Made by a program: the position numbers and the translations under genes
In this document: positions 33,859 through 43,785 of the stretch, piece after piece
Layout: each line of letters begins with the position of its first letter
Position numbering within the stretch: the stretch's first letter is position 1
The notes under the pieces: generated by a model
Database searches by the model: none
Seen by the model: the letters and a program-made list of their open reading frames with translations, nothing else
What the model was told of the DNA's origin: nothing
DNA from: Cytophagales bacterium
GTDB taxonomy: Bacteria; Bacteroidota; Bacteroidia; Cytophagales; Cyclobacteriaceae
DNA length: 64,000 bases
Assembly (NCBI GenBank): GCA_022360055.1
Contig: JAKSDO010000153.1
Span: 43,172 to 107,171 of the forward strand
Reading direction: 5' to 3'

Positions 33859-36606
33859 TTATAATTTTCCGGGTTCGTATTGAACAATTATTTCCAAAGC
33901 GTCTTTTTCCTTTAATTTCAAGCTTTTAAACGATAGATGAATGTTTCCATCCGAGCTTAACCAATTTGATTTTATTTCCTTTCCATTCCTTTTTGCAGAT
34001 ACTTCCTTGATTTTATCATGTTCCGTACCCAAAGATATTTTCGCAAGTGCCAATTCTCCATATTCGACTTTAATCTGCGCGTACTGTCCGCTTCCATTCC
34101 TTGTTTGTGTATAATTTCCCCAGGCTCTGGCAGTTGTAAAAAACGAGACATGATCCTTGGGCTTCCATACAGGATTAAAGCCAATAGCTTCCTGTGGCCC
34201 ATCATAGCTAAATCCCTGGAGTGCTAATAAAACTGACCAACTACTCATAGCCCGGCTATAAAACTTGCCGCATTCATCATCGCCAAATGGATTGCCGCTA
34301 TAACCAAAATTCCCCCAGGCTCCTCCATAGCCAACTTTTAAATCACCCCTGTAACGATCAGATATCGCTTTTGCGATAGTCAATCCCTCGTTTATCAAGC
34401 CGCTTTCAATCATGGTTGCCGCTGCGGCATATTCAAATCCTGACATCACCTCATCGGCATAGGAGGTATGTGGCTTTGGTCTTCCGCCTTTGGGCCAGGT
34501 AATCATCAATAAACCTGCTTCGTCCGTTTTCACAAATTCTCTGGGGGTTTGCTTTAAGCCCACAAAATTCGCTTTAAAATTGTACTTGAACACCGATTCC
34601 ATGGTTTTGCGTTCGATGTTTCCGGGGTACAATTTCCCCAACCTTAGCTGATTAGCCCACCATTGCCCAAGGAGCTGGTCTGTAGCACATCCTGTAAGGA
34701 AATCGGCTCTTGGCACTGAATCGGGGATCTGGATAAAATACTCACCGTTCCAAAGTGTGTTTAAATGAGAATCAATTGCTTTTTTGCTCAAAGCCGTAAA
34801 GTAGTCGGCTCTTTCGTTTTCGTTTTGTAAACGTGCCATTTGCGCAGAAGCTTCCAGGGCGGCGGCATATAACGAACCATGCCATGCCGAGTTGCCTCCT
34901 AACCTGCTGTCGAGTGTATTATGTTTTGCTCCTTCAAGTATGCCATCCTTATTAGGATCCCAGGTTTTCACGATGAAATCCATGGCTTTTACTGCGTTGG
35001 AATAGTTTTCATTCAGCCAACTATCATCCGTGCTTGTTAAATGCTCTCTGTACACCTGAAGAATTTCCCCGCATTGACCGTCAAATGCCTCATGACCATT
35101 GGGATGCCTGTAGGGTATCATTCCGTCATCTTTCATAAATGAAAAGGATTGCTCACGCATTTTACGCCCGATTTCAGGATACAAGCGGGCATTTGCCTGT
35201 GCGTAGTGCCAAACGTGTGTACAATTTCCGGAGCATGCTCCACCAATTGGCGATATCCCTTCCCAACCCCCGATGTATCCATCTTTGTCCCAGAACATCG
35301 TATTTGTTTTTAGAATCGATGTTTGAGCTGAAATCCTGTCCTTTAGCCAATGTGGGAAGTTCGTTTTGTAAAATGATTCGTGGTAAAGTTTTGTTTGTGT
35401 TTCCAGCTTTTCAAAATTATCCCGAAGGTATTGGGCTACATCAGCAGCATTTCTCCACCAGTTGTCGTACATGTTGCCCGAGCCTCCCCACTTTCCTCGT
35501 CCCCACGAGTTTTTGGAGTAGCTTCCGCGGTCGCCGTTCGGAAAGTGCCACGCCAAATAAAATGTTATGGTACGGGATGCTCCTGCTTTTAGTGAAAAAG
35601 ATTTTGAGATCGCCGCATTCACTGTTTCACCCTCTGCCGATGGCTGTGTTTTTTCAACTTCAACCGGTGAAGAATTGGTAAATGCATGGTGTAACTTACT
35701 CAAATCTTCCCAGTTTGCCGTGGCATCGCAAGCTTCACCGATCATGCCTATGACCATATCGCCAAATCCTCTATGGTCATCCGGTTTTAAACTTGAAAGG
35801 TGTACATAGGTTTCTCCTTTCTCGTGATGCACCTCGTTTACATTCTTTCCGTATCCGGCAAAGTTATTTCCTTCAACAGCATTCAGATTTATGAATTCTG
35901 TGTCATTTACAAAAAACTCTCTCGACGAATTTTTACCACCATGTTTATTTATAACCTGATAACCAACTGCATTTTGCTGCGTGTAAAGGAAACTGACATC
36001 CACTGTTTTGTCCGTGGGATTATGTGCTTTCAATTTGAAAATAGCGCAGGGTATTGCCGAGTTTTTCAAATCCATAGGGACAAAGGGATTATACGCTTCC
36101 ATAGATACTTCCACAGGAATTTCATCATCTGTAAAACGTAGCCAGGCAAAAGGGTATTCGCCCTGGAACGTAAGCTCGTCCATTGCCTGAAACGGCCCCA
36201 CCTGATTCGTTTGCAAAACGCGGCTTAGAGGTTTGTTATTTCCATCTTTTACCTTGACAGCAAAAAAACTGTTTGGGATAAAGGCAAGATCATTATTATT
36301 GAATATCTTCCAGTGTTTCAGGTTACCGGTTCCATCGAGGATCAGGTGACCTCCCCCGAAAGCTCCAATGGGAAATTCAATAGCTTCAAGGTACTTCCCT
36401 GAGTAGGTATGACGTTCACCTGGTGAAAATAATTCAGGTGCGTTCAATAGTTGCTTCTGCCTTTCATGACGTTGTCGTTCCAGATTCGGATCGATCATCT
36501 CATCGCTCAAATACTCCGTGTTACCGATTTCCTCTTTTGCCGTATCCTGAGCATAAGAAACTGTAGCAAAAAGGACCAAAATGAAGCTAAAAAATAGTTT
36601 ATTCAT
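33859..36606 (-). CDS. GH116-family glycosidase (glucosylceramidase/beta-glucosidase-like)
   Basis: The 915-residue product starts at the ATG at 36606; a second ATG three codons upstream is possible. The signal peptide is MNKLFFSFILVLFATVSYA. An N-terminal GBA2-type beta domain (about 75-330) shows IEFPIGAFGGGHLILDGTGN and LKHWKIFNNND. The (alpha/alpha)6 catalytic region (about 400-810) shows GNCTHVWHYAQA, FDGQCGEILQVYREH, HNTLDSRLGG and SLYAAALEASAQMARL, as in the DUF608/GH116 group. Characterised members hydrolyse beta-glucosides, including glucosylceramide. It lies 92 bp after the EEP gene in the region 5 locus and is probably co-transcribed with it. Substrate choice in this locus is unknown. 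Confidence 0.85.
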   Translation of the reverse strand: MNKLFFSFILVLFATVSYAQDTAKEEIGNTEYLSDEMIDPNLERQRHERQKQLLNAPELFSPGERHTYSGKYLEAIEFPIGAFGGGHLILDGTGNLKHWKIFNNNDLAFIPNSFFAVKVKDGNNKPLSRVLQTNQVGPFQAMDELTFQGEYPFAWLRFTDDEIPVEVSMEAYNPFVPMDLKNSAIPCAIFKLKAHNPTDKTVDVSFLYTQQNAVGYQVINKHGGKNSSREFFVNDTEFINLNAVEGNNFAGYGKNVNEVHHEKGETYVHLSSLKPDDHRGFGDMVIGMIGEACDATANWEDLSKLHHAFTNSSPVEVEKTQPSAEGETVNAAISKSFSLKAGASRTITFYLAWHFPNGDRGSYSKNSWGRGKWGGSGNMYDNWWRNAADVAQYLRDNFEKLETQTKLYHESFYKTNFPHWLKDRISAQTSILKTNTMFWDKDGYIGGWEGISPIGGACSGNCTHVWHYAQANARLYPEIGRKMREQSFSFMKDDGMIPYRHPNGHEAFDGQCGEILQVYREHLTSTDDSWLNENYSNAVKAMDFIVKTWDPNKDGILEGAKHNTLDSRLGGNSAWHGSLYAAALEASAQMARLQNENERADYFTALSKKAIDSHLNTLWNGEYFIQIPDSVPRADFLTGCATDQLLGQWWANQLRLGKLYPGNIERKTMESVFKYNFKANFVGLKQTPREFVKTDEAGLLMITWPKGGRPKPHTSYADEVMSGFEYAAAATMIESGLINEGLTIAKAISDRYRGDLKVGYGGAWGNFGYSGNPFGDDECGKFYSRAMSSWSVLLALQGFSYDGPQEAIGFNPVWKPKDHVSFFTTARAWGNYTQTRNGSGQYAQIKVEYGELALAKISLGTEHDKIKEVSAKRNGKEIKSNWLSSDGNIHLSFKSLKLKEKDALEIIVQYEPGKL

Positions 36607-36698
36607 CTTTATCATTTTTATTTATTCCAAAGTTAACAATAAGACCGATATATTCTTTTAAACAAATGATTATCAGCATGATATGAATAAGCCTTTTG

Positions 36699-37658
36699 CT
36701 ATTCCCGATTTTCATTCTTTTTGTTAAGGACAAACAAGCACTCCACCGGATAATGATCCGACAAACGAGATGTCTCGTTTTTATTCAATATTGCCGCATT
36801 CGTACATTTTTCTGCCAAAGAATAAGAAGCCAAAATAAAATCGATACGAACACTGTTTTTCCGTAATCTTTCTTCATCTTCTTTATTTTTAGCAAAAACA
36901 AGTGTAGGACTGGTCCGACGATCACTTCCTTCGTTTACATACCTGGCACAAACATCGTAAAGCCCGGCCCCCATGAATTTTGAGATGGTTGAAAAACACA
37001 ACATCCCATTTCTCAGGTTTTCAATGTGTTCATGCTTTTTTTCGCTTTCCCTGCGTTTTTCCAACAGGCTTGCATTACCATTGTACCAATCATAGTCCAC
37101 AGGGGATAAAGCATTAAAATCACCACAGACGATAATATCCTTGTCATGCTGAAGGAGCTGGCGCTTCTTTATTCTCGACAGCAAAATATCTGCCTCTTCG
37201 TCTCTCTTTTTCCAGCTAAATGGCGACAGATGTATAACAAAAACCTCGACGCCTTTAATTTCGCAATGCAATGCGCCGTGATGCATCCCTTCCAGTATTT
37301 TTTCTTTTACGATGATCGGGTACCTGGATGTTATGCCAACAGAATAGCCCGTTTTTTTCAAAAGTACACTGTGCTCATGTCCCCAGGCCCCGGCATCTTT
37401 TGCAAGCTTTTCTTCCGTATAAGCGCATAATTCCTGAAGAGCAACAATATCAGGCTTTCTCGCATCCATCCAACCGATCAGCTTACTGCGACGGAGTGAA
37501 TCTTTACCCCATTCATAACCATTCCAAATGTTGTACGATACTACTTTTAGCTTATAGGGCTGGCTATATGATGTCCCGTGCGAAACGACTAATAGTACAA
37601 CGATGAGCATTTTTTTAATAGTGTGTCCAACAAGTAATTTCATAGGATTAGTTCTCAT
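36699..37658 (-). CDS. Secreted endonuclease/exonuclease/phosphatase-fold enzyme
   Basis: The 319-residue product has a signal peptide (IKKMLIVVLLVVSHGTSYSQ). The EEP fold shows all usual motifs: KVVSYNIWNG, IVALQELCAY with the metal-binding Glu, VIHLSPFSW, VCGDFNALSP, RIDFILAS and the C-terminal SDHYPV His. This fold includes sphingomyelinases, inositol-phosphate phosphatases and DNases; the exact bond cannot be told. The start ATG overlaps the stop of the upstream LamG-EEP gene (ATGA), so the two are translationally coupled. An alternative start five codons in would also keep the signal peptide. Confidence 0.88.
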   Translation of the reverse strand: MRTNPMKLLVGHTIKKMLIVVLLVVSHGTSYSQPYKLKVVSYNIWNGYEWGKDSLRRSKLIGWMDARKPDIVALQELCAYTEEKLAKDAGAWGHEHSVLLKKTGYSVGITSRYPIIVKEKILEGMHHGALHCEIKGVEVFVIHLSPFSWKKRDEEADILLSRIKKRQLLQHDKDIIVCGDFNALSPVDYDWYNGNASLLEKRRESEKKHEHIENLRNGMLCFSTISKFMGAGLYDVCARYVNEGSDRRTSPTLVFAKNKEDEERLRKNSVRIDFILASYSLAEKCTNAAILNKNETSRLSDHYPVECLFVLNKKNENRE

Positions 37659-39250
37659 TTATACTGAAAAACCGTAAAGACAGCGGCGTGATCCGACGGA
37701 AACATTATTGGATGGTAATCAATCACTTTAGATTCAATAGGTTTAACAGCTCCCTTATAGTAGATGTAATCAATCCGATCTCTTAAACCATATTTGATCG
37801 ATGAAGTAGCAGCACGAGGCGTCCATGTTAAACCGGGATCTAGCAATGGATCAATATTTAATTGCCTGAAACTATCTACAAACCCTGCATCTTGCATTTC
37901 TTTACTAACAGGCCATTTTACGGTATAACCGTAATGGATTTGTCTTGTCTTTTCCGTCCAATCCAGATGAGAACCGCAATTAAAATCGCCCAGCATAATT
38001 ACGGGAGTTTGATCGGTATTACTCAAGAGAGGTTCAATTTCTTTTAATATTTCGCTAATCTCCAAATGCCTTGTCTCTTTTTCCGCTTTAATGAGTTCGT
38101 AAGAAGTCATTTTTGCTTCGACCACATTTTTGCCATAATCGGGCAGGTAATGAAGCCAGGTGTCTATAACGACGATTTGTCTATCATTACCTAAATCTAT
38201 TAAAGCTCCACCCGAATTAAATGGACGAAATACTTTAATGGTTTCTTTTATAGGGAATCGACTCATAATGCTCAGGTTAGAGCTAATAAGATAAAAATGG
38301 TATTCCAAGGAGTCGGCAATTATTTCTCCGGAACCATATGTTTCGATCAAACCTACAATATCGGGTTGTGCCCGTCTCATGGTTTCAATAACTCTTTTTA
38401 CACCGACATGCTTCCCATATCGCCTCCCTCCATGCCATATATTCCACACCATTACACGTAACGGTGCTACTGCTTCTTCCTGCTCTTGTGCCGTTTTGAA
38501 TCGATTATAATCATGCAAAAGATCTTTGGGACCGATCGCTTTGTTTCGGAGGGTTGCCTCGTCGATAAATCCGTTGAATGCAGTCCACTGTCCCGAAGAA
38601 CCATATTCCCAGTATTCATCGGTTCCACCTATAACCGTACGGTTTTTATTTACCAAACTTCCCAGGTCCGGAGTATTATAGATGGCTACATTTTTTCCAT
38701 CAAAATAAAACCAGACTTCGCCTTTTTTCCTATTCAGACAAAACGCTAACTGGTGCCATTCTCCATCATTAATTGCCTGACGAGGTGCATTCGGCCTGTA
38801 TGTGTATTCATTCTTCCCATCTGAAAGGTTTACCCCCCAGGCTCCGTTAGGTTGGGTAAAAATGCTCCAACCCGGCTGATGCATATCTCCGTCTTTTTTA
38901 TTGCCGACTACAGGCGTGCCCTGCCGGGCTTTTTTTATGGTTTTTACCCATATACATACCGATAGATCATGTTTGTCATTATAGTTTGGAATTTCATCAC
39001 CATTGAGTACCACGGGCATGCGCAACGCGGCTTTTTCGGATAGATCCAAAGCCTTACCTGAAACACCTGCAACCCACTGCGGTCGCTGTAACTGCATCAT
39101 ATAAGTTGCAAGGCTGTCATCGGTTCCAGGGTAATATTTTTCCATGTCGTTATCAAAATCAACATACAAGGTTTGTCCCACTGTTTTTATACATAGAAAA
39201 ATGAAGAGAATTATGAGATTTGCTTTTATCATTACCAGTTTGTTAAACAT
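37655..39250 (-). CDS. LamG domain fused to endonuclease/exonuclease/phosphatase domain
   Basis: The 531-residue product starts at 39250 (MFNKLVM); a start six codons later (39232) is also possible. The longer frame to 39319 would overlap the upstream gene. A signal peptide (LIILFIFLCIKTVGQ) precedes a LamG/concanavalin-like domain (about 25-245: LSVCIWVKTIKKARQGTPVV, DGEWHQLAFCLNRKKGEVWF). Next is an EEP domain (about 265-530: VMVWNIWHGG, IVGLIETYG, MLGDFNCGSHLDW, RIDYIYYKG, PSDHAAV). LamG domains often bind glycans, so this enzyme may be directed to a carbohydrate-containing phosphodiester. It lies 16 bp after the metallophosphoesterase gene. Confidence 0.88.
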   Translation of the reverse strand: MFNKLVMIKANLIILFIFLCIKTVGQTLYVDFDNDMEKYYPGTDDSLATYMMQLQRPQWVAGVSGKALDLSEKAALRMPVVLNGDEIPNYNDKHDLSVCIWVKTIKKARQGTPVVGNKKDGDMHQPGWSIFTQPNGAWGVNLSDGKNEYTYRPNAPRQAINDGEWHQLAFCLNRKKGEVWFYFDGKNVAIYNTPDLGSLVNKNRTVIGGTDEYWEYGSSGQWTAFNGFIDEATLRNKAIGPKDLLHDYNRFKTAQEQEEAVAPLRVMVWNIWHGGRRYGKHVGVKRVIETMRRAQPDIVGLIETYGSGEIIADSLEYHFYLISSNLSIMSRFPIKETIKVFRPFNSGGALIDLGNDRQIVVIDTWLHYLPDYGKNVVEAKMTSYELIKAEKETRHLEISEILKEIEPLLSNTDQTPVIMLGDFNCGSHLDWTEKTRQIHYGYTVKWPVSKEMQDAGFVDSFRQLNIDPLLDPGLTWTPRAATSSIKYGLRDRIDYIYYKGAVKPIESKVIDYHPIMFPSDHAAVFTVFQYK

Positions 39251-39266
39251 CCGTATACCATCGAAC

Positions 39267-41744
39267 TTACTCCCCTCTAAAGCAATATATGTTGCCTGCA
39301 AAATCGCAGATATAAACACATTTTTCAGTTACTGCGGCCGATGTTAATACGGGGGCGCCGAGTTTTGTTTTCCACAATAACCTTCCGGTGTCGACATCAA
39401 GAACATAAACGCATCCGTCCATTGCTCCAAATATTATTTTATCACCGGCTAATATTGGCGTTGATTCAATGCTTTGCTGCTTATCTGCAAAATAAGACGG
39501 GGTATAAAGCAACGCGCGCCCAACCTCAAATTGCCATTTCTTTTTGTCCGTGTGCCTGTCAAATGCAGCAATACCCGGATGAGAACCGGCAACAACGATC
39601 ATTGAATCGAGGACGATTGGAGCTGATGTACCTGTATTTTGCATATCGGTTAAAATACTTTTAACGGTCTTTCCGGTTTCCAAATCAATCTGATGCAATT
39701 TTCCCTCCTCAGCGTTGACGCGTTCCGCCACCCACAGATAATCATCGGCATAACTCACAACACCGTCCCTAAATCTTAAACCGTCATCGCTTCTTGACCA
39801 AAGCAATTCTCCCGTTTCTCTGTTGTGCGCGTATAAGGCTCCCCAATGTTTTGAGACGATCAGTACGTTATCCGCCAGGGTCATTGTCGGGGTAGTGCCT
39901 TCACCCCCGCTCCATTCCCTGTTTCGCCATAATTCTTCGCCTGTTTCCACTTCCAGAGCGCAGAGGGTTTCGCCAAAGCCAGTATATACCATTTTGCCAT
40001 CAGTGACAATCCCTGTTACAAAAGCAGCCAGTCGATCATAGTTCAAATCTTTTTTCCATTTAAGGTTTCCCGATCTCACATCTATGGCATAGGTAATGCC
40101 CTGCATATCCGTAGCGATCAATATTCCCTGAGCAATCACCATTTGATTTTTGACCCCGTTCAGTGTTTTAATTCTCCAGGTCTCCTCACCGGTTGAAGCA
40201 TCAAAACAAACGATAAAACAATTTTCAGCGTTGCCGTCATCAAAACCTGAAACTACAACGGAGTTTCCGTAAACCACAGGCGAACTCATAAAAATATTGC
40301 TCCCGATATTCGAAGTCCATTCCAGCGCATACGGCAGTTGATGTTCCGTGTCAACAACCGGATTATGTTCTTTATTGCCCGCTAAGTTTGTCCAGGTTTG
40401 CCGTACCTCGGGCGCATCTCTCCGAGAAGTAAAAAAGATTTGCTTGGCATGAAGTACACTTCCATCGCTCAAAAAGGCATCCACGACAACTTCGTGCTTT
40501 CCTGATTCCGAAGGTTTAAAGTTAGCCCGCCAGTTCCAATCTGATTTCTTTGCCATATGTTTCCAACGTTCAAACTCCAAGGAAGAATTCCAGTTGAAGC
40601 CTTCCTTGCCCCATACAGCAAATCTAACACTGTCAATTTCAGCCCCTGTATGGTACGTATTTACCGATATTTCGACTTCCCCCTGCGCATTAACCTCCGC
40701 ATGTTTTTTGTTCGGGGATGCAATCTCAATTTCCCTGTCCAGGTATGTCCATCTGAAATGAGAGCTCGTTGCTCCTTTTTCATCAACATTTACCACCCTG
40801 AAACCGGAGGGCGAATGGTCAATTCCCCCTTTTACGAGGGTAGATGTTCCATAAGATGTAACTCCTGATGTGCCGTGTTTCTTAACCATGTTTACATGCC
40901 AATGACCATAAAGCCAGGCCTTCAGGTTATAATCCTGAAGTTGAATTGATTTTTTCTTGTTTTTTCTAAACTCAAAATTATCACCATTGGTCAACAGGTC
41001 GTGATTAAAAAAGATCTTTGGTTTATCCCTGTCATAAACGGCAAGTAGATTTTCAAGCCAACCTCCTATGTCTTCATGCGTGAATCCAGGTGTATAATCC
41101 CCACCCATCATCGGGGTCACCACATACAGTACATTTCCTTCCTCGAAAGCATACCAGGCAGGACCAAAACATTCCTCAAAAAACTGCTCCCCATAATCTC
41201 CTTTTATCAGGTCGTGATTGCCCAGACAATAATAGGTCGGGACACCCATTTGTTTAGAGGTCAGATTTTTTGCATGCCAATCCATTCCTGACCTGTAGCA
41301 GATATCACCTGTATGCACGATGAAATCCGGTTTGTGAACTTCAGTATATTGCTTTAATTGATCAACCCAGTCCCGGTATTCAAAGGTCTCCGTATCGGAT
41401 ATTTGAATGAAGCTCACTTGTTCCTTTTTCTCTTTTATCGAAACCGGAAACACGTAGCTTCCATGGTTTTTAGTAATTGGAATGTACCTATTTTCACTGA
41501 CAAATGTAGCTGACGGATAAATCGTAACAAACCTTTCCTTTGCCCAACCCGGAAGCGTAAAAGAACCGTCATCGCTCGTTACCGTCACATGGTTTCCGTC
41601 AGATATTTTGGCATTTGCAATTCCATGTTCATGCTCTTCCCTGATCCCGTTTCCGTTTTTATCGTGGAATACGAACCCTTTTATTTGGGCAAAACAAGAA
41701 ACCGAAATTCCCCAAAAAACCAAGATGTTGGCTAACTTTCCCAT
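39267..41744 (-). CDS. Metallophosphoesterase fused to PQQ-type beta-propeller
   Basis: The 825-residue product has a signal peptide (ILVFWGISVSCFAQ). A CnaB-like N-terminal domain (about 21-105) has the Ca-loop-like DKNGNGIREEHEHGI. A calcineurin-like phosphoesterase (about 108-300) carries SDTE (first metal motif, with Glu in place of the usual His), HTGDICY, YCLGNHDL, FFNHDLL and LYGHWHV. A MetallophosC-type beta domain (about 305-440) follows, then a PQQ-like propeller (about 460-825) with repeats such as CFDASTGEETWRIKT, AIDVRSGNLKWKK, ALEVETGEELW, AHNRETGELLW and VLDVDTGRLLWKT. The propeller probably serves as a scaffold; nothing shows that PQQ is bound. It is the first gene after SusD in this locus. 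Confidence 0.9.
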   Translation of the reverse strand: MGKLANILVFWGISVSCFAQIKGFVFHDKNGNGIREEHEHGIANAKISDGNHVTVTSDDGSFTLPGWAKERFVTIYPSATFVSENRYIPITKNHGSYVFPVSIKEKKEQVSFIQISDTETFEYRDWVDQLKQYTEVHKPDFIVHTGDICYRSGMDWHAKNLTSKQMGVPTYYCLGNHDLIKGDYGEQFFEECFGPAWYAFEEGNVLYVVTPMMGGDYTPGFTHEDIGGWLENLLAVYDRDKPKIFFNHDLLTNGDNFEFRKNKKKSIQLQDYNLKAWLYGHWHVNMVKKHGTSGVTSYGTSTLVKGGIDHSPSGFRVVNVDEKGATSSHFRWTYLDREIEIASPNKKHAEVNAQGEVEISVNTYHTGAEIDSVRFAVWGKEGFNWNSSLEFERWKHMAKKSDWNWRANFKPSESGKHEVVVDAFLSDGSVLHAKQIFFTSRRDAPEVRQTWTNLAGNKEHNPVVDTEHQLPYALEWTSNIGSNIFMSSPVVYGNSVVVSGFDDGNAENCFIVCFDASTGEETWRIKTLNGVKNQMVIAQGILIATDMQGITYAIDVRSGNLKWKKDLNYDRLAAFVTGIVTDGKMVYTGFGETLCALEVETGEELWRNREWSGGEGTTPTMTLADNVLIVSKHWGALYAHNRETGELLWSRSDDGLRFRDGVVSYADDYLWVAERVNAEEGKLHQIDLETGKTVKSILTDMQNTGTSAPIVLDSMIVVAGSHPGIAAFDRHTDKKKWQFEVGRALLYTPSYFADKQQSIESTPILAGDKIIFGAMDGCVYVLDVDTGRLLWKTKLGAPVLTSAAVTEKCVYICDFAGNIYCFRGE

Positions 41745-41783
41745 TCTTTCAATTTTTAATAATATGTCTCCGTTTTTTTACTG

Positions 41784-41865
41784 TCATTTCGCGAAGCGGA
41801 GAAATCTGGCTTGTTCGTGGTGATCCGGTGTTGATTGAACCAGATTTCTCACAAGTTCGAAATGA
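41784..41865. repeat. Bacteroidota-type dispersed hairpin (ATTTCG...CGAAAT)
   Basis: The inverted arms are TCATTTCG/CGAAATGA (41784-41791 and 41858-41865) and GAGAAATCTGG/CCAGATTTCTC (41799-41809 and 41840-41850). This resembles a repeat I have seen widely between genes in this phylum. It lies in the 212-bp gap between SusD and the metallophosphoesterase gene. There it may act as a transcript-end or stability hairpin separating transporter and enzyme expression. Confidence 0.75.
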
Positions 41866-41956
41866 TACTTTTTACTTAAGGGCTAGTTCAAATAATTACA
41901 ACATCTCAAATGTACACAACAAATTGATATTGTCTACCTTAATTGTATCCCGGCAT

Positions 41957-43684
41957 TTATTCTTCCCAACCCGGATTTTGGGTCAGGTTCGGATTAAGCG
42001 CAAGTTCCCCCAAAGGAATGGAGAAGTAATAGTGCTTGTTCGGGTCAAATACCTTACCTCCCGGTAGTTGATTCTGATACAAATCGATATATCCGTTTTC
42101 ATCAAGAAAAATATCCGTACCGACGACTACTTCATCGTAAATAGGCACTCCGTCGACTGTTGTCCGGTCTTTAAAGGCGCTCCATTTTGCTCCGAGTGTT
42201 TTCTTAGTCAGAAATTTCCCTGCCCGCCATCTCATCAAATCATCGTAACGAAAACCTTCGCTCGCCAATTCTACTCTTCGCTCTCTACGAATCTCCTCAA
42301 TGAGCACAGATACCTCTTCTTCCAAATATCCTGCAGCCGCGGTCATATCGCTATCGGGATCTCTCTGAAGACCGCCAATAACCATCGGCGGCATACCTAC
42401 TCTTTCTCGTAATTTATTAATTGTCATATCAATGACCGACTGATCGGCTTCTCCGAGCTCCGCCCTGGCTTCGGCATAGATCAACAAGACTTCAGCATAT
42501 CTGATGAGAAACAGATCCGTCTCAGCATCACTGTATTTGGATACCTCATCATTATCGTACATTTTGATGATATGATAACCTGTTGTAGTAGCGCTGCCAT
42601 GACCTTTTGCCTGTGGTAAACGGGGGACGACTTCATCATCGCTGGTTTCAATGAAAAAACCAGTACCGGGAGGTACGATTGTCTGTAGCAACCTGGGATC
42701 TCTGTTGGCAAACTCATCCTCCAATAAGTCGTCTCCCCGGAAAAGAGGACTTAGCCCAATGGGTTTACCGTCCGTACATAAGTAATCATTGACCATATCC
42801 TTGGTTAAACCGTCCTGATGCGATTCTACCATATAACGAATAAAATTGTGGCCTTTTTCACCAGCAAGATATTTCTTATGTAAAATCGCTTCAGGATTAC
42901 CATTTAGACTCAACTGAATAAATAAATTGCGATAATCCAGGTCCGGATTTCCCGTAGTGTAAAGGGAGAACCCTCCGTTATCGATGACCTGACTGGCTGC
43001 ATCTGCCGCCAGCTTTAACCACTCCTCTTCACCTCCTAATTTATGGTATTTTCTAAAGGTACCTTCATGCAAAGCAATTCTTGCGGTCATTGCCAATGCC
43101 GCCCATTTTGTAACCCGTCCTTCTTCAGAACGATTTGCAGGAATTAACCCGATCGCTTGTTCCAGGTCCTCTTTCACCTGATCCATTACCTCCTTTCGCG
43201 GAGTTCTGGGGCCATAAAGAACGTCCTGGTCTTCATTGGTTATCACCTTTGTCGTAAACGGAATGTCTCCGTAAGTCTTGATCCTGTCGAAAGTGAACGT
43301 CGCTCTAAAAAATAATACTTCCCCTTTGTATTCATCTTTAACATCATCACTGACCTCATCCGATTTATCGTAGTTTTCCAGGAAAAAATTACAATCTCTT
43401 AAAAATGACCAACTCCAGGTGCCGGTACTTATGGTATGCTGACCTGCCACCACTTCATCATAAGCTGCTTCCGCCTGATTATCACTTTGATCATCCCACC
43501 ACACTGTTTCAGCATCCAGCAATGTATACAGACCGGCGGTATATGCCTTCAGATCGTTTTCGCTTTGCCAGAATGTTTCATTTGTAAGTTCATCGAGCGG
43601 ATACCTCTCCAGGTAATCATCGTTACAGGCAAATACAACCAGCGCCAGGGTACATGATGCGATATATATATTTAACTTTTTCAT
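41957..43684 (-). CDS. SusD/RagB family glycan-binding lipoprotein
   Basis: The 575-residue product starts at 43684 (MKKLNIYIASCTLALVVFAC, lipoprotein Cys near residue 20). The open frame runs 30 codons further upstream, but that part is a 90-bp noncoding repeat. The mature end NDDYLERYPLDELTNETFWQ is typical of SusD. The helical repeats show GEVLFFRATFTFDRIKTYGD, and the C-terminal part shows IRRERRVELASEGFRYDDLM and NPNLTQNPGW. It pairs with the SusC encoded upstream to take up the substrate of the region 5 locus. Confidence 0.93.
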   Translation of the reverse strand: MKKLNIYIASCTLALVVFACNDDYLERYPLDELTNETFWQSENDLKAYTAGLYTLLDAETVWWDDQSDNQAEAAYDEVVAGQHTISTGTWSWSFLRDCNFFLENYDKSDEVSDDVKDEYKGEVLFFRATFTFDRIKTYGDIPFTTKVITNEDQDVLYGPRTPRKEVMDQVKEDLEQAIGLIPANRSEEGRVTKWAALAMTARIALHEGTFRKYHKLGGEEEWLKLAADAASQVIDNGGFSLYTTGNPDLDYRNLFIQLSLNGNPEAILHKKYLAGEKGHNFIRYMVESHQDGLTKDMVNDYLCTDGKPIGLSPLFRGDDLLEDEFANRDPRLLQTIVPPGTGFFIETSDDEVVPRLPQAKGHGSATTTGYHIIKMYDNDEVSKYSDAETDLFLIRYAEVLLIYAEARAELGEADQSVIDMTINKLRERVGMPPMVIGGLQRDPDSDMTAAAGYLEEEVSVLIEEIRRERRVELASEGFRYDDLMRWRAGKFLTKKTLGAKWSAFKDRTTVDGVPIYDEVVVGTDIFLDENGYIDLYQNQLPGGKVFDPNKHYYFSIPLGELALNPNLTQNPGWEE

Positions 43685-43774
43685 CCGTTTATATTTTTTT
43701 AGTTTGCTGACACACAGAGAAATATAGACCTGCCCTTGTGCGTCCTGAATTTGCTCCGGTCCTGCCGGTTTCAT
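43685..43774 (-). repeat. 90-bp repeat family, copy A, filling the susC-susD spacer
   Basis: In transcript sense the element runs from ATGAAACCGG (43774 down) to the base before the SusD start codon. It contains a short hairpin CCGG-CAGGA-CCGG and a second possible stem GACGCACA/TGTGTGTC of eight pairs. By hand count 74 of 90 positions match copy B and 71 of 90 match copy C, with no gaps. SusC ends only 11 bp before it, so the spacer is almost entirely this element. Confidence 0.9.
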
Positions 43775-43785
43775 TTTTTTCGTTT

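Noticed and set aside
43685..43774. N-terminal 30-codon extension of the susD-like gene
   Set aside because: The frame is open but the bases are a copy of the 90-bp repeat; copy B has in-frame stops at the same place, and the signal peptide starts at 43684.
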